From Acidimicrobiia bacterium (GTDB taxonomy: Bacteria; Actinomycetota; Acidimicrobiia; Acidimicrobiales; Bin134), in NCBI GenBank assembly GCA_022822905.1, contig JAJDYE010000006.1, positions 142,602-206,601 of the forward strand: a stretch of 64,000 nt of DNA. The letters are read 5' to 3'. The position numbers and the translations under genes were made by a program. Positions 16,503-24,910 of this stretch are shown here, in pieces. A model generated the notes under the pieces. The model was given only the letters and a program-made list of their open reading frames with translations, did no database searches and was not told where the DNA came from. The stretch's first letter is position 1. Each line of letters begins with the position of its first letter.

Positions 16503-17821
16503 TTGACCAAGTCGCTGGTGAGGATCTGGGCGGCCCAGTTGGCCACTTTCTCGCCGGGAATGGGGGCCCGGGTGGGCCACGGGCGGTCCAGATCGACGAG
16601 TTCGCCGCGGCTGATCACGCTGCGGAGGTTGGCCCTGTTGGCCAGCACGGTGACGTCGGCGGCCGGGTTTCCGTCCACCACCAGCACGTCGGCAGCCATT
16701 CCGGGGGCCAGGGTGCCCACTTCGCCCTCCATGCGCATTGCGATGGCGCCGTTGGCGGTGGCGCAGGCGATGGCCTGAAGCGGGCTCAGCCCGACCGATT
16801 CCACCAGCACCTCCATCTCCCGGGCGTGCCAGTGGCCGTAGGGAGTGAGGGCGAACCCCGATTCTGAGCCGCACAGCAGCGGCACTCCGGCGTCGTGGGC
16901 CTTGGCCATCATCTTGGCGGTGGCCTTGATCTCGCCCCGGAACACGTCTTGCATGCCGGCCCCGGCGCCCACCAGGTGGCCATAGTCGGCCAGGTTGGCC
17001 AGGAAGGTGAAGGTGGGCATGAGGGCGGCACCGGCTTCGATCACCGCCTCGAGGCCAGCGTCATCCATGAACGACGCGTGCAGTATGAGGTCGACGCCGG
17101 CCTCGGCACAGGCCCGGGTGCTGCCCGCTGAGCGGGCGTGGGCCATCACCGGAGTCTCCAGTTCGTGGGCGGTGTCGCACACCGCCTTCAGCTCATCGGG
17201 CTTCCAGGCCAGCAACTCGCCCTTGTGGCGGGGAATGGACCCGGTGGCGTGGATCTTGATCCAGTCGGCTCCGTACTTGATGTGGCGGCGGGTCATCTGG
17301 ATCATCTCGTCGACCGTGGTCACCACCTGGGCGTAGCCCACCACCCCGGTGTCGGGGATGAGCCGCCCGGCGGTGCCCCCCACCGCAGTAACCAGCGCTT
17401 GCACGCCGGTGGCCATGCGAGGGCCCTCCACCACCCCGGCGTCCACGGCGTCGCGCAACGACGGACCCATGGAGAACAGCGTGTCGGGGTCGCAGAATCC
17501 GGTGACCCCGGCCATCAGCAGCTTCTGGAGGTTCTGGGCGGCGATCAGCGCGGCCAGGGTGTGGTCGCGGTGGAAGAACAGCTCGTCGTTGGACTGCACG
17601 TCGTCAAAGGTGCAGTGGACATGGGCGTCAATCAGACCGGGCATGACGGTGCATCCGGCGGCGTCGATGACTATGGCGCCGGGCTGATTGGTGCTTGCAT
17701 CGGGGCCGACAGCGGCAATGCGGTCGCCTTCCAGCAGCACCGAGGTGTCGGGTTGGGGTGGGGAACCGGTGCCGTCGATCACCGTTCCCCCGGTGATCAG
17801 GATGGGCGTCGGCTCGGTCAT
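16499..17821 (-). CDS. Amidohydrolase (imidazolonepropionase/prolidase-like)
   Basis: 440-residue TIM-barrel amidohydrolase. Metal-site motifs visible are DAHVHC near residue 65, the bridging lysine in DWIKIHATG, and histidines in VMAHARS and LILHASF. The strand-8 motif that usually reads GTDSG is CGSESG, so the general-base Asp is replaced by Glu or displaced. It hydrolyses a cyclic amide, lactam or ester in a heterocyclic or opened-ring intermediate, by family only. It lies 15 bases after an unknown duplicated protein in a minus-strand unit with an SDR. Confidence 0.85.
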   Translation of the reverse strand: MTEPTPILITGGTVIDGTGSPPQPDTSVLLEGDRIAAVGPDASTNQPGAIVIDAAGCTVMPGLIDAHVHCTFDDVQSNDELFFHRDHTLAALIAAQNLQKLLMAGVTGFCDPDTLFSMGPSLRDAVDAGVVEGPRMATGVQALVTAVGGTAGRLIPDTGVVGYAQVVTTVDEMIQMTRRHIKYGADWIKIHATGSIPRHKGELLAWKPDELKAVCDTAHELETPVMAHARSAGSTRACAEAGVDLILHASFMDDAGLEAVIEAGAALMPTFTFLANLADYGHLVGAGAGMQDVFRGEIKATAKMMAKAHDAGVPLLCGSESGFALTPYGHWHAREMEVLVESVGLSPLQAIACATANGAIAMRMEGEVGTLAPGMAADVLVVDGNPAADVTVLANRANLRSVISRGELVDLDRPWPTRAPIPGEKVANWAAQILTSDLVN

Positions 17822-17836
17822 CTGACTTAGCCCCTT

Positions 17837-18700
17837 TCAGTCCCCCAGCAGGGCCGCGGCGGCGTCCTTGACGGACATGCCCACCTCGACGCCTCGGTCG
17901 CGGGCCGGCTGGTTGCACGCGCTGATGATCCCCTCATCGTACGCCTTGAACGCATCCCCCACCGGAGCACTCCACGCATCGCAGCACGCACCGGCCAGTC
18001 CGTGGGCCTCGGTGATGGCCAACCCGGCGATGCCGGCGTCGTTCTTGCTGCGGCCTCCGTCGGAGCAGATGAAGCCGTGGGGGCTCACCTCCAGCAGGAA
18101 GTCCGCCCCGCTGCGCCCGGTGTGGCCCGCGGTGACCAGCACGTTGCGGGAGTCTTCAGGCAAGGCGAACACAATGGAGTCGGTCACCACGATCTGACGT
18201 CCGCTGTCGGTGGTGGCCTTGACCTCGCGGCGGATCTTGGTGCCCTCGTCCACCTCGCCGGGATCGTTGTTCAACAGCAGCTTGGCCGCCTCTGAAACGG
18301 CCATGCCCTCGGTGACCCCGCAGCGCTCGGCGTAGATGTTGAGCCGGGAGATGACCCCGGTCTCGTACAGGTCGAGGCCGTTGCCCAGCTCGGCGCTCAT
18401 CCCGTCGGCGGTGGCTGCGGGGATGCCGAGGGCCTCCAAGAACCAGAGCCCGGAGATGCCCGCGCCGTCTTTTCCGATACAGCCGTCGTGGCCGATGACC
18501 CCCTTCGGCCGATGGGGGGCCATGAGCCGGGCGGGCAGCACTCCGAGATACGAAGACGGCACCACCACGTCGTTGTCCCGGTTGCGGGCGTCCACGTACC
18601 GGGCCGAGTCCATGGTCACGATCCGGCGGTCGCCGTCGGTGAACACCACCTCTTGGGGGTGGTCTTCTTCGTTGGCCAGCAGTGGGGCTTCTTCAGGCAC
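17837..18700 (-). CDS. Unknown protein with internal duplication (paralogue of 26868 gene)
   Basis: 287 residues, GTG start. I do not recognise the family. Two halves resemble each other: a block from GHDGCIGKDGAGISGL to the end of the half, and a block from CSDGGRSKNDAGIAGL to the C-terminus. Each runs: Asp-Gly motif, GI.GL, a short helix with LEA/TEA, an S/A..G..LY or AYDEG segment, IS..N, then GV..GM.V.(E/D)AA..LL. The linker contains VLVTAGHTGRS. No signal peptide or membrane segment. A paralogue lies at 26868-27710. It sits between an SDR and an amidohydrolase in the same unit. A soluble catabolic enzyme or a small-ligand binding protein is possible. Confidence 0.8.
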   Translation of the reverse strand: MPEEAPLLANEEDHPQEVVFTDGDRRIVTMDSARYVDARNRDNDVVVPSSYLGVLPARLMAPHRPKGVIGHDGCIGKDGAGISGLWFLEALGIPAATADGMSAELGNGLDLYETGVISRLNIYAERCGVTEGMAVSEAAKLLLNNDPGEVDEGTKIRREVKATTDSGRQIVVTDSIVFALPEDSRNVLVTAGHTGRSGADFLLEVSPHGFICSDGGRSKNDAGIAGLAITEAHGLAGACCDAWSAPVGDAFKAYDEGIISACNQPARDRGVEVGMSVKDAAAALLGD

Positions 18701-18736
18701 GGCTCGACGTTACTCCTTGCTTGCTCCGTTGATTCC

Positions 18737-19573
18737 CTACAGACCGGTGCGGCCGGCTTCGCGGATCATAGGGGCGTAGTCGGCGAAGCCGGGGGCGTCG
18801 GGCCGGGCCCCGGTGGTGAATCCGGCGTCGGTGGCCAGGGTGTGGCCGCTGGTGTAGCCCGACTCGTCGGAGGCCAGCCACAGGGCGGCGTTGGCCACGT
18901 CGGTGGCCAGGCCGGGGCGGCCGATCAGCGGGGAACTGGCAGTGAGCTCGGCTAGCGCACCGTCCATGTTGGTGTGGTCGCCAGTATGGGCGAAGGCCAC
19001 CATCGGGGTGGCCATGGACGCAGGAGCGATGCAATTCACCCGGATGCCGAAGCGGCACAGCTCGGCGGCGGCGTTCTTGGTCAGGCCGACCACGGCGTGC
19101 TTGGCGGCGGCATAGGCGTGGGGGCCGAGGCCGCCCATCACCCCGGCGGTGCTCGACATGGAGATTATCGAGCCCGTCATCCGGGGCTTCATCACCCGGG
19201 CGGCGTGCTTGACGCCGTAGAACACCCCGTGGAGCAGGACGTCGATGCTGGCGTGCCACTCGTCGGCCGGGGTGGTGTCGACAGGACCCACTGCACCGAC
19301 GATGCCGGCGTTGTTGTACATCACGTCGAGCTGGCCGAACTCGGCCACCGCGGCGTCTACCAGGCCGGACACGTCGTCTTCGGAGGTCACGTCGCAATGG
19401 ACGTAGATTGCGGCGTCGCCTAGAGACTCGGCCAGCGTCTGTCCGGCGTTGTCTTGGATATCGCCGATGGCCACCTTGGCGCCCTCCTCAGCGAATCGCT
19501 CAGCCGCAGCCCGGCCGATACCGCTGGATGCCCCGGTGATAGCCGCCACCCGCCCGTCAAGTCGTCCGCTCAT
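18737..19573 (-). CDS. SDR-family oxidoreductase
   Basis: 278-residue classical SDR with TGASSGIG, NNAG, Ser plus YAAAK catalytic set. The ATG at 19573 is preceded by a strong AGGAGG at proper spacing, so an in-frame ATG 33 bases upstream is rejected. The C-terminus extends about 30 residues past the usual end. It starts the minus-strand unit running to the amidohydrolase. Confidence 0.9.
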   Translation of the reverse strand: MSGRLDGRVAAITGASSGIGRAAAERFAEEGAKVAIGDIQDNAGQTLAESLGDAAIYVHCDVTSEDDVSGLVDAAVAEFGQLDVMYNNAGIVGAVGPVDTTPADEWHASIDVLLHGVFYGVKHAARVMKPRMTGSIISMSSTAGVMGGLGPHAYAAAKHAVVGLTKNAAAELCRFGIRVNCIAPASMATPMVAFAHTGDHTNMDGALAELTASSPLIGRPGLATDVANAALWLASDESGYTSGHTLATDAGFTTGARPDAPGFADYAPMIREAGRTGL

Positions 19574-19623
19574 CTTTGCCTCCTGTGAATCGACTGCGCC
19601 CGGCACCGTAACCTGAGCGGCCT

Positions 19624-20133
19624 ATGGAGACCAGATCAGAAGACACCCAGGCCCTCGACGTGGATCGAATCCAAGACCTCTTGGACCGCGACGCCATCCG
19701 CCACATCCAGATTCGCTACGCCTGGAGCCTGGACAACCACAACTGGGAGGCGCTCAAGGAGGTCTTCTTGCCCGACGCGGTGGCCGACTATCGGGGCGAG
19801 CGGTTCGAGGGGCTTGAGGCCATCGTGGCCAAGTGCGCCTCGTCGCTGGAGCCGGCCGATGCCAGCCAGCACCTCAACGGCTGCCACTGGGCCCAGATCG
19901 ACGGAGACAAGGCCATCGCCGGCTGCTATTTCATCGCCACCAAGTACATCGCGGATGTCCCCGGCGGCGACACCTTCATCGTGGGCGGCAAGTACATCGA
20001 CCAGATGGTTCGCACCCCCGACGGCTGGCGCATCGCCCACCGCCTCCTAGAGCAAACCTTCCTCGACGGCAACCCCGAAGTAGAAACCATCTCCCAAACC
20101 CGCTGGGCCGCCCGCCAGCAAAGCGAAGGCTAG
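19624..20133 (+). CDS. SnoaL-like (NTF2-fold) protein
   Basis: 169 residues beginning with the SnoaL_4 pattern DRDAIRHIQIRYAWSLDNHNW, then FLPDAVADY and a beta-rich body ending in GWRIAHR. This fold includes ring-hydroxylating dioxygenase small-subunit-like and dehydratase-like proteins. It diverges from the SDR gene across 50 bases and ends three bases before the RCC1 lipoprotein gene running the other way. A dehydratase or isomerase in the same pathway is possible. Confidence 0.75.
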   Translation: METRSEDTQALDVDRIQDLLDRDAIRHIQIRYAWSLDNHNWEALKEVFLPDAVADYRGERFEGLEAIVAKCASSLEPADASQHLNGCHWAQIDGDKAIAGCYFIATKYIADVPGGDTFIVGGKYIDQMVRTPDGWRIAHRLLEQTFLDGNPEVETISQTRWAARQQSEG

Positions 20134-20136
20134 GCC

Positions 20137-21591
20137 CTACGGCATATCCAACTGCCCTTCGTAAAATTCTCCCCAGCACTCCAGAATTCCGTCGGGGCGA
20201 AGCCCACACGTATGCCACAGACCAGCCGAGATCGCCGTGAACTCACCGCCAGGCTCGTAAGTAGCGGCGTTTTGGACGTAGTCGTTCGAAATGACGTGAA
20301 CCCAGCACTCAACCGACCCGTCCGATCGCAACCCGCACGAATGCCACCCTCCGGCAGAAACAGATGTGAACACGCCTTCGAAGGCACCGATTTCTCCTAG
20401 CTGGTTGCCGACGTAGCCCCAACACTGAGCGGTTCCATCGCTGCGCAATCCGCAGGTGTGAACCGCACCGGCGGACACAGATGTGAACTCACCAATGGGA
20501 GCTTCCACCTGCCCGTATTCGTTGTCCCCCCAACACTCGACAACCCCGCTTGAACGCACACCACACGAATGCACTGCGCCAACCGACACGAACTTCCAAG
20601 TACCGGTTGCGACGTTGCGAACAGACGCAGGAACGTAGTCTCCGAGATCATGCACCTCGGGCACGTAGTGGCCCCAGCACTCAATTGCTCCATCGGCTCT
20701 CAGCCCGCACGCGTGAGGGCGGCCAACTGACAGTGTTTTGAATTCACCCTCTGGAACGTCAAACTCATCAAAATGCCCCCCACCCGGAAAGCGCGGCCAA
20801 CACTCCACAGCCCCGCTGAACCGCAGCCCGCACGAGCGAACACTTCCAGCAGAAACAGATGCGAACTCGCCCTCCGGCACATCCCGGACAACCTTGGAGC
20901 GGTAGTAGCCCCAGCACTCCACTGCTCCGCTTACACGCAATCCGCATGAATGCTCCGCACCGACAGAGACCGCAGAGAACTCGCCCCCTGGTGCTGCTAG
21001 TCGGCCGTAGAAATGGTTACCCCAACACTCGATGGTGCCGTCCATACGCAATCCGCAGGCATGGGTTTGGCCCGCCGAAATTGCTGTGAACTTGTCCTCG
21101 GGAGCGTCCAACTGCCCGTAGGACCGATCCCCCCAACAGTCGATGGTCTCGTCCCAACGCAATTCCGCCACATTTGGGAGAGAACAATCCCGTCGAAGCA
21201 CCCCCCAACAGTCAACGGTCCCGTCTTCACGCAGCCCACAGGCAAAGTCCAACCCAGCTGAGACCGCACTCCACGGACCGCCTGGAATTTCCGCCCAAGA
21301 AGGAATCTCCGGAGCCGGGGTTGGGGTTGGCGTAGGCGCCAGTGTGGGTACGGACGAAGGAGTCGGCGCTGGTGTGGGCGTTGGAGATTCCATCGGAGTG
21401 GAAGTAGGTGTCGGGGTCGGCGCAGACAGGGGAACAGGAGTCAAGGCCGCAGTCGCTGTAGCGGTTGGCTGTGGGGTGATCGCTACATCTTCAGTAGGCG
21501 GAAGAAGACCGACTTCTTCTCCACCGTCACTTGAGCAAGCAGAGGCAGCCAGGGCCATCACCAGCATCAAACCAACCCAGCAAACGCGCAT
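20137..21591 (-). CDS. RCC1-repeat lipoprotein with Pro/Thr linker
   Basis: 484 residues. The signal peptide ends in a lipobox (ALAASAC, Cys19), then a TPTPT-type low-complexity stalk to about residue 95. The rest is about ten repeats of a CGLR.DGT.(E/D)CWG pattern separated by FTAISAG-like strands, forming one seven-bladed beta-propeller or more. Each repeat has two cysteines, suggesting disulfide-stabilised extracytoplasmic blades. Role unknown: binding or adhesion is typical inference. The stalk keeps the propeller away from the membrane. Confidence 0.85.
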   Translation of the reverse strand: MRVCWVGLMLVMALAASACSSDGGEEVGLLPPTEDVAITPQPTATATAALTPVPLSAPTPTPTSTPMESPTPTPAPTPSSVPTLAPTPTPTPAPEIPSWAEIPGGPWSAVSAGLDFACGLREDGTVDCWGVLRRDCSLPNVAELRWDETIDCWGDRSYGQLDAPEDKFTAISAGQTHACGLRMDGTIECWGNHFYGRLAAPGGEFSAVSVGAEHSCGLRVSGAVECWGYYRSKVVRDVPEGEFASVSAGSVRSCGLRFSGAVECWPRFPGGGHFDEFDVPEGEFKTLSVGRPHACGLRADGAIECWGHYVPEVHDLGDYVPASVRNVATGTWKFVSVGAVHSCGVRSSGVVECWGDNEYGQVEAPIGEFTSVSAGAVHTCGLRSDGTAQCWGYVGNQLGEIGAFEGVFTSVSAGGWHSCGLRSDGSVECWVHVISNDYVQNAATYEPGGEFTAISAGLWHTCGLRPDGILECWGEFYEGQLDMP

Positions 21592-21686
21592 CCTCCGCCC
21601 CCTTTGCGAGCACTAGACGCATCACGACCCAATTCGGTTCCCAATTGCCCCCATCAGCAGGCCGGGGACGAAAACAGCGGTGTTCT

Positions 21687-21717
21687 ATACGTATATCTAT
21701 TGCTAGTATATGCGTAT
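21687..21717 (+). promoter_or_regulatory. Inverted repeat overlapping vapB start (candidate autoregulatory operator)
   Basis: ATACGTATAT (21687-21696) and ATATGCGTAT (21708-21717) are inverted with one mismatch and 11 bases between. The left arm contains the palindrome TATACGTATA. The right arm covers the vapB start codon at 21710. RHH antitoxins bind such sites in front of their own operon, so autorepression is likely. Confidence 0.55.
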
Positions 21718-21946
21718 GCCAAATCGGACGATCTATCTGCCTGAGGAGCTTGACGAGATCAGCCGCCGTGTGGGGCTCAATCTCTCTCGACTGACCCAGC
21801 AGGCGATCAGGGACTTTGTGGCCGAGCACCAAGAGACAGCCCTCAGAGCCCGTATTGATGCCATCTCCGACCGATCACGTGAGCTGGGAATCGACTGGCC
21901 CAGAAATTATCTGGATGAGCAGCGATCAGAAGCCGGGGAGCGATGA
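21710..21946 (+). CDS. vapB: Ribbon-helix-helix VapB-type antitoxin
   Basis: 78 residues. The N-terminus NRTIYLPEELDEISRRVGLNLSRL fits the RHH (CopG/Arc) DNA-binding fold. The polar C-terminal half would wrap the toxin. A second in-frame ATG (21716) is the alternative start. The stop overlaps the vapC ATG by four bases. It neutralises the PIN toxin and probably represses the operon through the adjacent inverted repeat. Confidence 0.8.
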   Translation: MRMPNRTIYLPEELDEISRRVGLNLSRLTQQAIRDFVAEHQETALRARIDAISDRSRELGIDWPRNYLDEQRSEAGER

Positions 21947-22335
21947 CGATCGTTGTCGACGCGAACATCGCCATCGCCGTTCTCGACCCCCAGCACTCCT
22001 TCCACCGAGTTGCGGTTCGGCGCTGCCTCGAGTCGGAAGGGGTCGCGATCTTGAATATCACCCACGCCGAAGCACTCATCTATCCCAGTCAGCAAGGCAA
22101 ACTCGACGAGGCAACTGCGGTGCTCGATCAACTTGGGTTTGAAGTCGAAGTGCTCGACAACGCCGTTGCCGACCGGGCCAGGGAACTGCGAGCGGTGTAC
22201 GGCAACCGAAACTTCCCGATGGTGGACGCCGCCGTGGTCGCCCTGGGCTTAGAACGGAGCTGCGCAGTCGTGACCTGCGACACCAAGTGGCCTGATATCG
22301 ACGAAGCGGATATCCAGGTTCTTGCGACTCGCTAG
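21943..22335 (+). CDS. vapC: VapC-type PIN-domain ribonuclease toxin
   Basis: 130-residue PIN domain with the acidic residues in expected places: Asp in VVDANIAI, Glu in HAEALI, Asp in MVDAAVVALG and Asp in VTCDTKWP. These would bind Mg for site-specific RNA cleavage. The ATGA overlap with vapB shows translational coupling. It ends four bases before the convergent amidohydrolase gene. Confidence 0.85.
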   Translation: MTIVVDANIAIAVLDPQHSFHRVAVRRCLESEGVAILNITHAEALIYPSQQGKLDEATAVLDQLGFEVEVLDNAVADRARELRAVYGNRNFPMVDAAVVALGLERSCAVVTCDTKWPDIDEADIQVLATR

Positions 22336-22338
22336 CCG

Positions 22339-23319
22339 CTAGAGCCTAAGTAGGCGGGTGGCGTTGGCGTTGAGGGTGTCGGTTAGGTGGGTGACGTCGG
22401 GGCCGGTGCCTCGGTCCCAGCCGCCGAAGTTGGTGCCGTAGACCAGTCGGTCGGTGCCGTATTGCTCTAGGGCCAGGGTGAGTTCGGCGGCGCCTGTTAT
22501 GTGGCAGTCGAACCACAGGCGGCTGAGGGCACGGTCGAAGGCACCGGGCTCTTTGATCCACTCCGGGGCGGCGGGGCGGCGCTCGGCCAGCTTGCGGAGC
22601 TTCGACAGGATGACAGGGGTGGTGCCGCCGCCGTGGGACAGGCACAGGTCGAGATCGGGATTGCGCTCGGTGACGCCGCCGAATACCAGGGTGGCCACTG
22701 CCACCGTTTCCTCGTAGGAGTACTCCAGCACCAAATCGAGGTCCCAGCGGCGCAGCCGGGGGTCGAGTAGAGGACCGTCGATGCCCGACTGGGTGGGGTG
22801 CAAGAAGTGGGGAACGTTGAGGTCGACACACAGCGACCAGAGCTGGTCTAGGGCCGGGTCATCCAACGGGGTGCCGAAGTCGGTGCCCGTGTAGCCGGCC
22901 AACAAGCCCAACTCCCCCACTGCCCGCTCCAATTCGGCACAGGCGGCGTCGACGTCTTGCATGGGCAACGCGGCCAATCCGACGAAGCGGTCGGGGTGCA
23001 GGGCCACCGCGGCGGCCAGGTCGTCGTTGTGGCGGCGGCAAAAGTCGATGGCCAACTGCGGCTCAATGAAATGGAGGTAGGTGAGCGGGTTGGGCGACAG
23101 GGCCTGCACCGAGATGCCCTGGGCGTCCATGGCCTCCAGGCGCATGTCCAGCTCGATGAACAGCGATCCCCGGTAGGCCACTCCGTCGAGCTGATAGCCG
23201 CCTACCCGGAACCAGGGGGTGCCGTCGTCGTGGGCGCCGATCTCGGGACCGCACGGCCCGGCCGCTCCCATCGTGCCCTCCAGCACGATGTGGGCGTGGA
23301 CGTCGATAAGCCCGGTCAT
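22339..23319 (-). CDS. Amidohydrolase_2 / ACMSD-like decarboxylase-hydrolase
   Basis: 326-residue metal-dependent TIM-barrel protein of the ACMSD family. It has the N-terminal HxH (DVHAHIV), HFLHPTQ and SHGGG. The late motif that normally holds a metal-binding Asp (GSDxP) reads YGTNFGGWD, with Asn in place of Asp. ACMSD-type enzymes decarboxylate or hydrolyse ring-cleavage products. It is the 3'-terminal gene of the 26059-22339 unit, so it may act on an opened-ring acid. The Asn makes activity less certain. Confidence 0.82.
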   Translation of the reverse strand: MTGLIDVHAHIVLEGTMGAAGPCGPEIGAHDDGTPWFRVGGYQLDGVAYRGSLFIELDMRLEAMDAQGISVQALSPNPLTYLHFIEPQLAIDFCRRHNDDLAAAVALHPDRFVGLAALPMQDVDAACAELERAVGELGLLAGYTGTDFGTPLDDPALDQLWSLCVDLNVPHFLHPTQSGIDGPLLDPRLRRWDLDLVLEYSYEETVAVATLVFGGVTERNPDLDLCLSHGGGTTPVILSKLRKLAERRPAAPEWIKEPGAFDRALSRLWFDCHITGAAELTLALEQYGTDRLVYGTNFGGWDRGTGPDVTHLTDTLNANATRLLRL

Positions 23320-23370
23320 GTCAGCCCGCGTACCTCACATCGGTCCGCCGTGAGGCGGCAAATCACAGCC

Positions 23371-24105
23371 TTAACGGCCTTCCATGATTCCGTCGGCACC
23401 GGGCAGCCAGGAGGCCACGCCGGAGATGGGAATGGCGCACACCACTGCCTCGGTGATCTCAGCCTCGGTGGCCCCGGCGTTGCGGGCGCCGTTGCAGTGG
23501 ATGTTCACAAACCGACTGGAGAACTCGGCGGCGTTGATGGTGCAAAGCAGCAACTCCACGTGCTTAGCGTCGAGCTTGTTCTCAGCCAGCGACCACTGCC
23601 GCATGAGCACATAGCCCTCCAAGGCCCGGGGGGCGTTGTCGGCCATCACCTCGATGTAGTCGGGCACGAACCCGAAATAGCTCTGGAAGTAGTCGAGCGC
23701 GGCCTGGCGGTCGAGGGAGAAATCGGGGATGGGCTCGGTGGAGTGATCGGCGGGGATGTCGAATGCTTCGTCGACGGCCCGGGCGAAGGCGTTGTAGGTG
23801 GCCTCGCCCCGGGAGATGAGGACGGCCAGCGACGCGCCTCGGGCGTCGCTCAGGGTGAGCCCCAACTCGCGGGATCGGATGAGCTCGCGAAGGGCCAGTT
23901 CAGGCTGGACCCTCACCGACGCCGCACACGCCATGTAAAGCGCCTTGGCCCAAGCCGGGCAGGCGCCGTCGCGGTCGGTCACGTCGCGAATCCGGGCATA
24001 GCCCTCGGCGAACTTGGGCGAGATTGCGGCCAGTTCGCCGCTCGACAGCGCGGGGCTGCCCAGGTCGCTGTGGACCGCGTTGTTGGTCGTGGCTTGCATG
24101 GTCAT
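23371..24105 (-). CDS. Carboxymuconolactone decarboxylase-like (AhpD fold) protein
   Basis: 244 residues, two AhpD-like helical halves. The C-terminal half has the family pattern CTINAAEFSSRFVNIHCNGARNAGAT. The CxxC peroxidase pair of AhpD is not present, since only the Cys of IHCNG lies near that site, so a peroxidase role is unlikely and a decarboxylase or lactonase-like role is more plausible. It lies between the ACMSD-like gene and an SDR in one minus-strand unit. ATG codons at 24105 and 24099 are both usable. Confidence 0.75.
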   Translation of the reverse strand: MTMQATTNNAVHSDLGSPALSSGELAAISPKFAEGYARIRDVTDRDGACPAWAKALYMACAASVRVQPELALRELIRSRELGLTLSDARGASLAVLISRGEATYNAFARAVDEAFDIPADHSTEPIPDFSLDRQAALDYFQSYFGFVPDYIEVMADNAPRALEGYVLMRQWSLAENKLDAKHVELLLCTINAAEFSSRFVNIHCNGARNAGATEAEITEAVVCAIPISGVASWLPGADGIMEGR

Positions 24106-24147
24106 CTATCGCCTCTCTTGGCCGTCTTCATGGTCAGAGTCTCATCG

Positions 24148-24906
24148 TCAGAGTTTGGACACCTCGCCCCCGTCGATAACGAAGCACGATCCAGTAACGA
24201 ACCCCGACGCCTCCGATGCTAGGTAACAGACCAGCGGTCCGAGCTCATCGGGCTGGCCCATGCGACGTACCGGGATCTTGCGCAGCCGGGCGGCCAGGGT
24301 GTCGGGATCGCCCAGCACCGCGGCCTGGGCGTCGGTTTCGAACGCACCGGGGGCGATCACGTTCACCCGGATGTCGTAGCGGGCCCACTCTCCGGCCAAG
24401 GCCTCGGCGAGCCGCAGCAGCCCGCCCTTGGAGGCCGAGTAGGCGGCCAGCGTTGGCTTGCCCTTGAGCCCCGATGTGGAGGCCACGTTGATGACCGAGC
24501 CGGGCTGGCCGATGTCGATCCAGTGGGAAGCGGCCCGTCGGGCCAGCGCAGCCGGAGCGGCCAGATTCACAGCCAGCACTTCGTCGAACACGTCGTCGGG
24601 CTGGTCGACAAACTTGGCTGCGGGGGCGATACCCGCGTTGTTTACCACCGAGTCGAGGCGGCCGAACCGCGCAATGGCCTCGTCCGCCAGGCCGGCCACC
24701 GCCGCCCGATCCCGCATGTCGCACGGCACCGCGGCCACGCTGTCGCCCAGCTCGCCGGCCAGCGCTTCCAGAGCGTCAGCTGAGCGGGCTGCGGCCACCA
24801 CTCGGGCGCCCTCGGCCACCATGGCCCGCACCGCGGCCTCCCCCAGCCCCCGGCTGGCCCCGGTCACCACCGTCACATGGCCGTCCAAGCCCCAGTCCAC
24901 CGCCAT
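24148..24906 (-). CDS. SDR-family oxidoreductase
   Basis: 252-residue classical SDR: TGASRGLG, NNAG, Ser plus YSASK, VIDGG at the end. It starts four bases after the acyl-CoA dehydrogenase stop, so they are tightly coupled. Likely a 3-hydroxyacyl or alicyclic alcohol dehydrogenase in the same pathway. Confidence 0.9.
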   Translation of the reverse strand: MAVDWGLDGHVTVVTGASRGLGEAAVRAMVAEGARVVAAARSADALEALAGELGDSVAAVPCDMRDRAAVAGLADEAIARFGRLDSVVNNAGIAPAAKFVDQPDDVFDEVLAVNLAAPAALARRAASHWIDIGQPGSVINVASTSGLKGKPTLAAYSASKGGLLRLAEALAGEWARYDIRVNVIAPGAFETDAQAAVLGDPDTLAARLRKIPVRRMGQPDELGPLVCYLASEASGFVTGSCFVIDGGEVSKL

Positions 24907-24910
24907 GCCT

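Noticed and set aside
22957..24222. Long plus-strand open frame opposite the amidohydrolase and CMD-like genes
   Set aside because: Spans two genes and their gap on the other strand, as expected from codon bias; no ribosome site or motif.
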